Shown one piece after another: positions 61,223-64,000 of a DNA stretch of 64,000 bases. The notes beneath the pieces are model-generated. The model had not been told where the DNA came from, ran no database searches, and saw only the letters and a list, made by a program, of their open reading frames with translations. Position 1 is the first letter of the stretch; each line of letters starts with the position of its first letter. Both the position numbers and the translations under genes were made by a program. The DNA lies in the NCBI GenBank assembly GCA_039025395.1, contig JBCCOK010000022.1, forward strand, positions 7,680 through 71,679, written 5' to 3'. The stretch comes from Hoeflea_A sp039025395. Its GTDB lineage: Bacteria > Pseudomonadota > Alphaproteobacteria > Rhizobiales > Rhizobiaceae.

Positions 61223-61642
61223 TCAGAAATCCTCGACCCAGCCCAACTGGACGAGGAGGCTGTGAAAGTCCCATACCACCACACTTTCCTCGATCAATCC
61301 ATCCGATATGCGGTCTATCTGGATTCCCATCCAAGACACTTTGCGGCCGGTTGCGGACCGATCAAGATACGGCCCGAGATACGTTCCGTGAAAGCGCCAA
61401 TGGGTCGAAACCCTTTCGTCCTCCGCCGTTTGTGAGATGATTTCGACCTTCAGATCGGGGAAAGCCCGGTGTACGGCTTCGACCACATCTGCCCATGTGT
61501 CCAAATCGATGAAAGCGACACCGCCCTTCGCCAACGGCTCCTGATGGTTCCTGTATGATGGCGAGAAGATCGACCGATCGACATGGCTGTCCGCGGCCCA
61601 CATTTCGATCGCCTTTCGTGCCAGATCTTTGTTGGCGCTCAT
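61223..61642 (-). CDS. SnoaL-like/NTF2-fold protein
   Basis: A 139-residue protein of the nuclear transport factor 2-like fold, ester-cyclase (SnoaL-like) branch. The pattern is ARKAIEMWAADSHVDRSIFSP, then DVVEAVHRAFPDLKVEII, STHWRFHGTYLGPYL and GIQIDRISDGLIEESVVVWD, an NTF2 cone. Family enzymes cyclise or isomerise small molecules, but many have no known reaction. The start at 61642 (GGGAG 7 nt upstream) is used; the 13 residues before it are not family-like. It lies alone on the minus strand, divergent from the amidohydrolase. Confidence 0.78.
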   Translation of the reverse strand: MSANKDLARKAIEMWAADSHVDRSIFSPSYRNHQEPLAKGGVAFIDLDTWADVVEAVHRAFPDLKVEIISQTAEDERVSTHWRFHGTYLGPYLDRSATGRKVSWMGIQIDRISDGLIEESVVVWDFHSLLVQLGWVEDF

Positions 61643-61920
61643 GTCTGTCTCCCGATTGTTTGGAATTGCCGCCGTGGACAAGGGCCATCAAGGCGGATGG
61701 CTCGTTACACCCTCACTATGCCTCTCCCATGGGTTCGCTGCAATGCTGGCCGCGCTTTCCGAAATGGGGCGAAGCCTGATTTTGCGCATTGAATTGCGGC
61801 CCGGTGAGTGACCGACGCGGTACGTCAAGTACCCGAAAAGTCTTTTACCGAATTGTTTTTCATGTCTTCTACCGTTAGCGTCAGGAATAAATTCCGTTGC
61901 TGTCTTGTGTGGGGTTTGTA

Positions 61921-63885
61921 ATGTTCAAGTTCGCCCGGTTGCTGAAAGTCTTCAGTATCTTCGCAATATCCGCAGTCTCTGCAAATGCCGTTGCGCAAGA
62001 TGCAGCCGGCCGTATCTGGATCGGCGGGCCAATCCTTACAATGAATGAGGCCGCGATGACGGCGGAAGCAGTCGCGGAACGGGACGGCCGTATCGTCGCG
62101 GTCGGCGCCGAAGCCGCCGTGATGGCACTTAGAGGCGAAGAAACGGAAGTCATCGATCTACAGGGAAGGGCTCTGCTGCCCGGTTTTGTCGATTCGCACG
62201 GTCACGTCGTCCTTGGCGGGCTGCAGGCACTGTCGGCAAACCTGCTTGCGCCGCCGGACGGCGACGTAACTGACATCGCCAGCCTGCAGGAAACCTTGCG
62301 TGCATGGGCGCAAGCCAATGCCGAAACGGTCGATGATGTTCAACTGATTATCGGGTTTGGCTATGACGAGTCTCAGATTGCAGAGCAGCGGGCACCGAAC
62401 CGCGACGATCTCGATGCCGTCTCAACCGATGTGCCGGTTTACCTCGTTCACCAGTCCGGTCATTTTGGGGCGGCCAATTCGAAAGCCCTCGAAATCGCGG
62501 GCATCACCGCGGAAAGCGAAGCGCCGCCGGGCGGCGTCATTCGGCGCAGGGAAGGCGGAAACGAGCCCAATGGCGTGCTTGAAGAAAATGCCCATTTTGC
62601 AGTGCTCGGAACGCTGCTGTCGGGAATCGGCGAAGAGGGGTTTAAGGAATTTGCCCGTTCGGGCAGCGCGTTGTGGGCGCGTTTCGGCTATACGACCGCG
62701 CAGGAGGGGCGTGCGACGCCCGGCATACTGCCGGTTGCGCAGCAGGTTGCTGCAGAGGGCGGGTTCAAGAACGATATCGTCATCTATGCTGATGTTCTCG
62801 TTAGCCGCGATTTCATCAGCGAGAACGTCAGTGACACCTATGACAATCGTGTACGGGTCGGCGGTGCAAAGCTGACGATCGACGGTTCACCCCAAGGATT
62901 TACCGCCTGGAGAGACCGCCCCTATTTTGATCCGGTCGGCGATTTTCCGCCGGCCTATGTCGGATATCCGGCGGCCAGCGTCGAGCAGGTCAACGACGCA
63001 ATCGACTGGGCGTTTGCGAACGATATACAGATCATCACCCATTCCAACGGAGAGGCGGCTTCCGATCTCCTGATTGCAGCTATCGATGCAGCGACGAAAA
63101 AACATGGCGCCGCCGACCGCAGGCCGGTGCTGATCCATGGGCAGTTCCTGCGCGAGGACCAGGTCGACAGCTACAACCGCCTCGGCGTTTTCCCGTCGGT
63201 GTTTCCGATGCACACCTTCTATTGGGGCGACTGGCATCGCGACCATACGGTGGGTCCGGCGCTTGCCGATAATATTTCGCCGACCGGCTGGCTTCGTGCG
63301 CGGGGCATGCGCTTCGGCAGCCACCATGACGCGCCAGTGGCCTTTCCGGACTCGATGCGCGTCCTGGACGCGACCGTGACCCGCCGCTCGCGTTCGGGAG
63401 ACATTATCGGCCCCGTGCACCGCGTCGATGTGCTCACTGCCCTGAAGGCGATGACGATCTGGCCCGCATGGCAGCATTTCGAACAGGACAGCAAAGGCTC
63501 GATTGAGGTTGGCAAACTGGCTGATTTTGTCATCCTTTCGGACGATCCGACGGCGGTTGACCCGGAAACGCTCGACACCTTGAAGGTTACCGAGACCATC
63601 AAGGAGGGCGAGACCATATTCGCCCTGACGGATGATGCGATTGACAGAGGGCGGCTTATGATTGCCCCGGGAAGCAAGGCCGAGCGGGCCTATGCACGCG
63701 CGCTGCAGGGCGTCGTTGCCGAACATGAACTTTCTTTGGCGCCGCAAAGGCGAAGCAATTTTTTCGTCCGCATGGCGCTGAAGGCGGGCCTGCACGATGG
63801 CGCCTGCATCCCGGCTGCGATGATGGCGATGATGACCAGCTACCAACGCGATGACGGCGCGGGCAATTCCGTTGTCCTTCGCTAG
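61921..63885 (+). CDS. Exported amidohydrolase family 3 protein (YtcJ-like)
   Basis: A 654-residue metal-dependent hydrolase. A signal peptide MFKFARLLKVFSIFAISAVS ends near AVAQ-DA. The first metal pair is in GFVDSHGHVVLGG (His-x-His), followed by the later IITHSNGEAASD and GSHHDAPVAFPDSMR histidine/aspartate motifs, plus the C-terminal beta-sandwich of the amidohydrolase fold. YtcJ-like proteins act on N-acyl or cyclic amides, and none of their substrates is clear here. It is periplasmic if the signal peptide is used. GGGG lies about 8 nt before the ATG; an in-frame TTG at 61897 is rejected because it would displace the signal peptide. Confidence 0.85.
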   Translation: MFKFARLLKVFSIFAISAVSANAVAQDAAGRIWIGGPILTMNEAAMTAEAVAERDGRIVAVGAEAAVMALRGEETEVIDLQGRALLPGFVDSHGHVVLGGLQALSANLLAPPDGDVTDIASLQETLRAWAQANAETVDDVQLIIGFGYDESQIAEQRAPNRDDLDAVSTDVPVYLVHQSGHFGAANSKALEIAGITAESEAPPGGVIRRREGGNEPNGVLEENAHFAVLGTLLSGIGEEGFKEFARSGSALWARFGYTTAQEGRATPGILPVAQQVAAEGGFKNDIVIYADVLVSRDFISENVSDTYDNRVRVGGAKLTIDGSPQGFTAWRDRPYFDPVGDFPPAYVGYPAASVEQVNDAIDWAFANDIQIITHSNGEAASDLLIAAIDAATKKHGAADRRPVLIHGQFLREDQVDSYNRLGVFPSVFPMHTFYWGDWHRDHTVGPALADNISPTGWLRARGMRFGSHHDAPVAFPDSMRVLDATVTRRSRSGDIIGPVHRVDVLTALKAMTIWPAWQHFEQDSKGSIEVGKLADFVILSDDPTAVDPETLDTLKVTETIKEGETIFALTDDAIDRGRLMIAPGSKAERAYARALQGVVAEHELSLAPQRRSNFFVRMALKAGLHDGACIPAAMMAMMTSYQRDDGAGNSVVLR

Positions 63886-64000
63886 AGCGCTTCTGGCTTA
63901 GATTGGACCATTTGACCGAGGCGATTTTGGTCGCTGACAAGGCGGGTTGCGCGCCGTGGTGCCAACCCACCACAAGCGTGAGCCAACGCAGTCAGGGGGC
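63886..64000. other. Repeat-like sequence at window edge
   Basis: 115 bp after the amidohydrolase stop, beginning TAGAGCGCTTCTGGCTTAG. It contains inverted pieces (GACCGAGGCGATTTTGGTC) and a CCACC/GGTGG-rich part. It looks like an intergenic repeat family rather than a gene, but it is cut by the edge. Confidence 0.35.

Noticed and set aside
1..64000. Search by eye for tRNA, rRNA, CRISPR arrays and transposases
   Set aside because: None was recognised. A tRNAscan or CRISPR search could not be run here, so a short RNA gene may still be missed.

Overview
The window looks like chromosomal DNA of an alphaproteobacterium, most probably of the Rhizobiales/Hyphomicrobiales. The grounds are a 1599-residue NAD-glutamate dehydrogenase, a DUF1013/TrcR protein, a DUF1674 (SdhAF4-like) protein, an ImuA-ImuB-DnaE2 mutasome behind a GAAC-N7-GAAC LexA box, the order htpX-rsmB-heparinase-purH, and high-GC coding bias throughout. 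No rRNA, tRNA, CRISPR array, transposase or integrase was recognised. The species cannot be named from the sequence alone.

Layout. At 1-566 (minus strand) lie the start of a pyridoxal kinase gene, cut by the window edge, and a small membrane protein. At 705-13635 lies a two-armed catabolic cluster. The minus arm holds an RpiR regulator, Rieske oxygenase, aldehyde dehydrogenase, carboxymuconolactone-decarboxylase-like protein and alpha/beta hydrolase. The plus arm holds a dimethylglycine-dehydrogenase-like flavoprotein, an MDR oxidoreductase, three successive enolase-superfamily enzymes and a class III aminotransferase. Nearly all junctions overlap or are about 10 nt apart, and palindromic GTAC motifs sit between the arms. 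The best reading is demethylation and epimerisation of an N-methylated amine or betaine, but the substrate is unknown.

13695-35038 is mostly core metabolism and housekeeping: an AhpD-like protein, NAD-glutamate dehydrogenase, an MFS permease, purH, a heparinase II/III-like protein, rsmB, htpX, a DUF1674 protein, a TadG-like von Willebrand factor A (VWA) protein preceded by a decayed fragment of a paralogue, cyclopropane fatty acid synthase, acetyl-CoA synthetase, TrcR and an AbgT transporter. 35361-41083 is the SOS mutasome, followed by a palindrome-rich 182-bp element.

41305-45288 holds a YbaN-like protein, a PLP decarboxylase, a TIM-barrel isomerase and a thioredoxin-reductase-like flavoprotein. 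45434-53876 is a second two-armed module. MarR, a sulfatase and a metallo-beta-lactamase-fold hydrolase are on the minus strand. A tripartite tricarboxylate-type transporter (TctC, TctB, TctA), a universal stress protein and a second sulfatase are on the plus strand. Two identical 14-bp palindromes, 20 bp apart, separate the arms. This looks like regulated uptake and hydrolysis of an organosulfate or a related ester.

53893-64000 holds a TPR protein, a VanZ-like protein, a UDP-xylose-forming pair (UXS and Ugd), a GH108 muramidase with a hydrophobic tail, a secreted hypothetical protein, a SnoaL-like protein and a secreted amidohydrolase.
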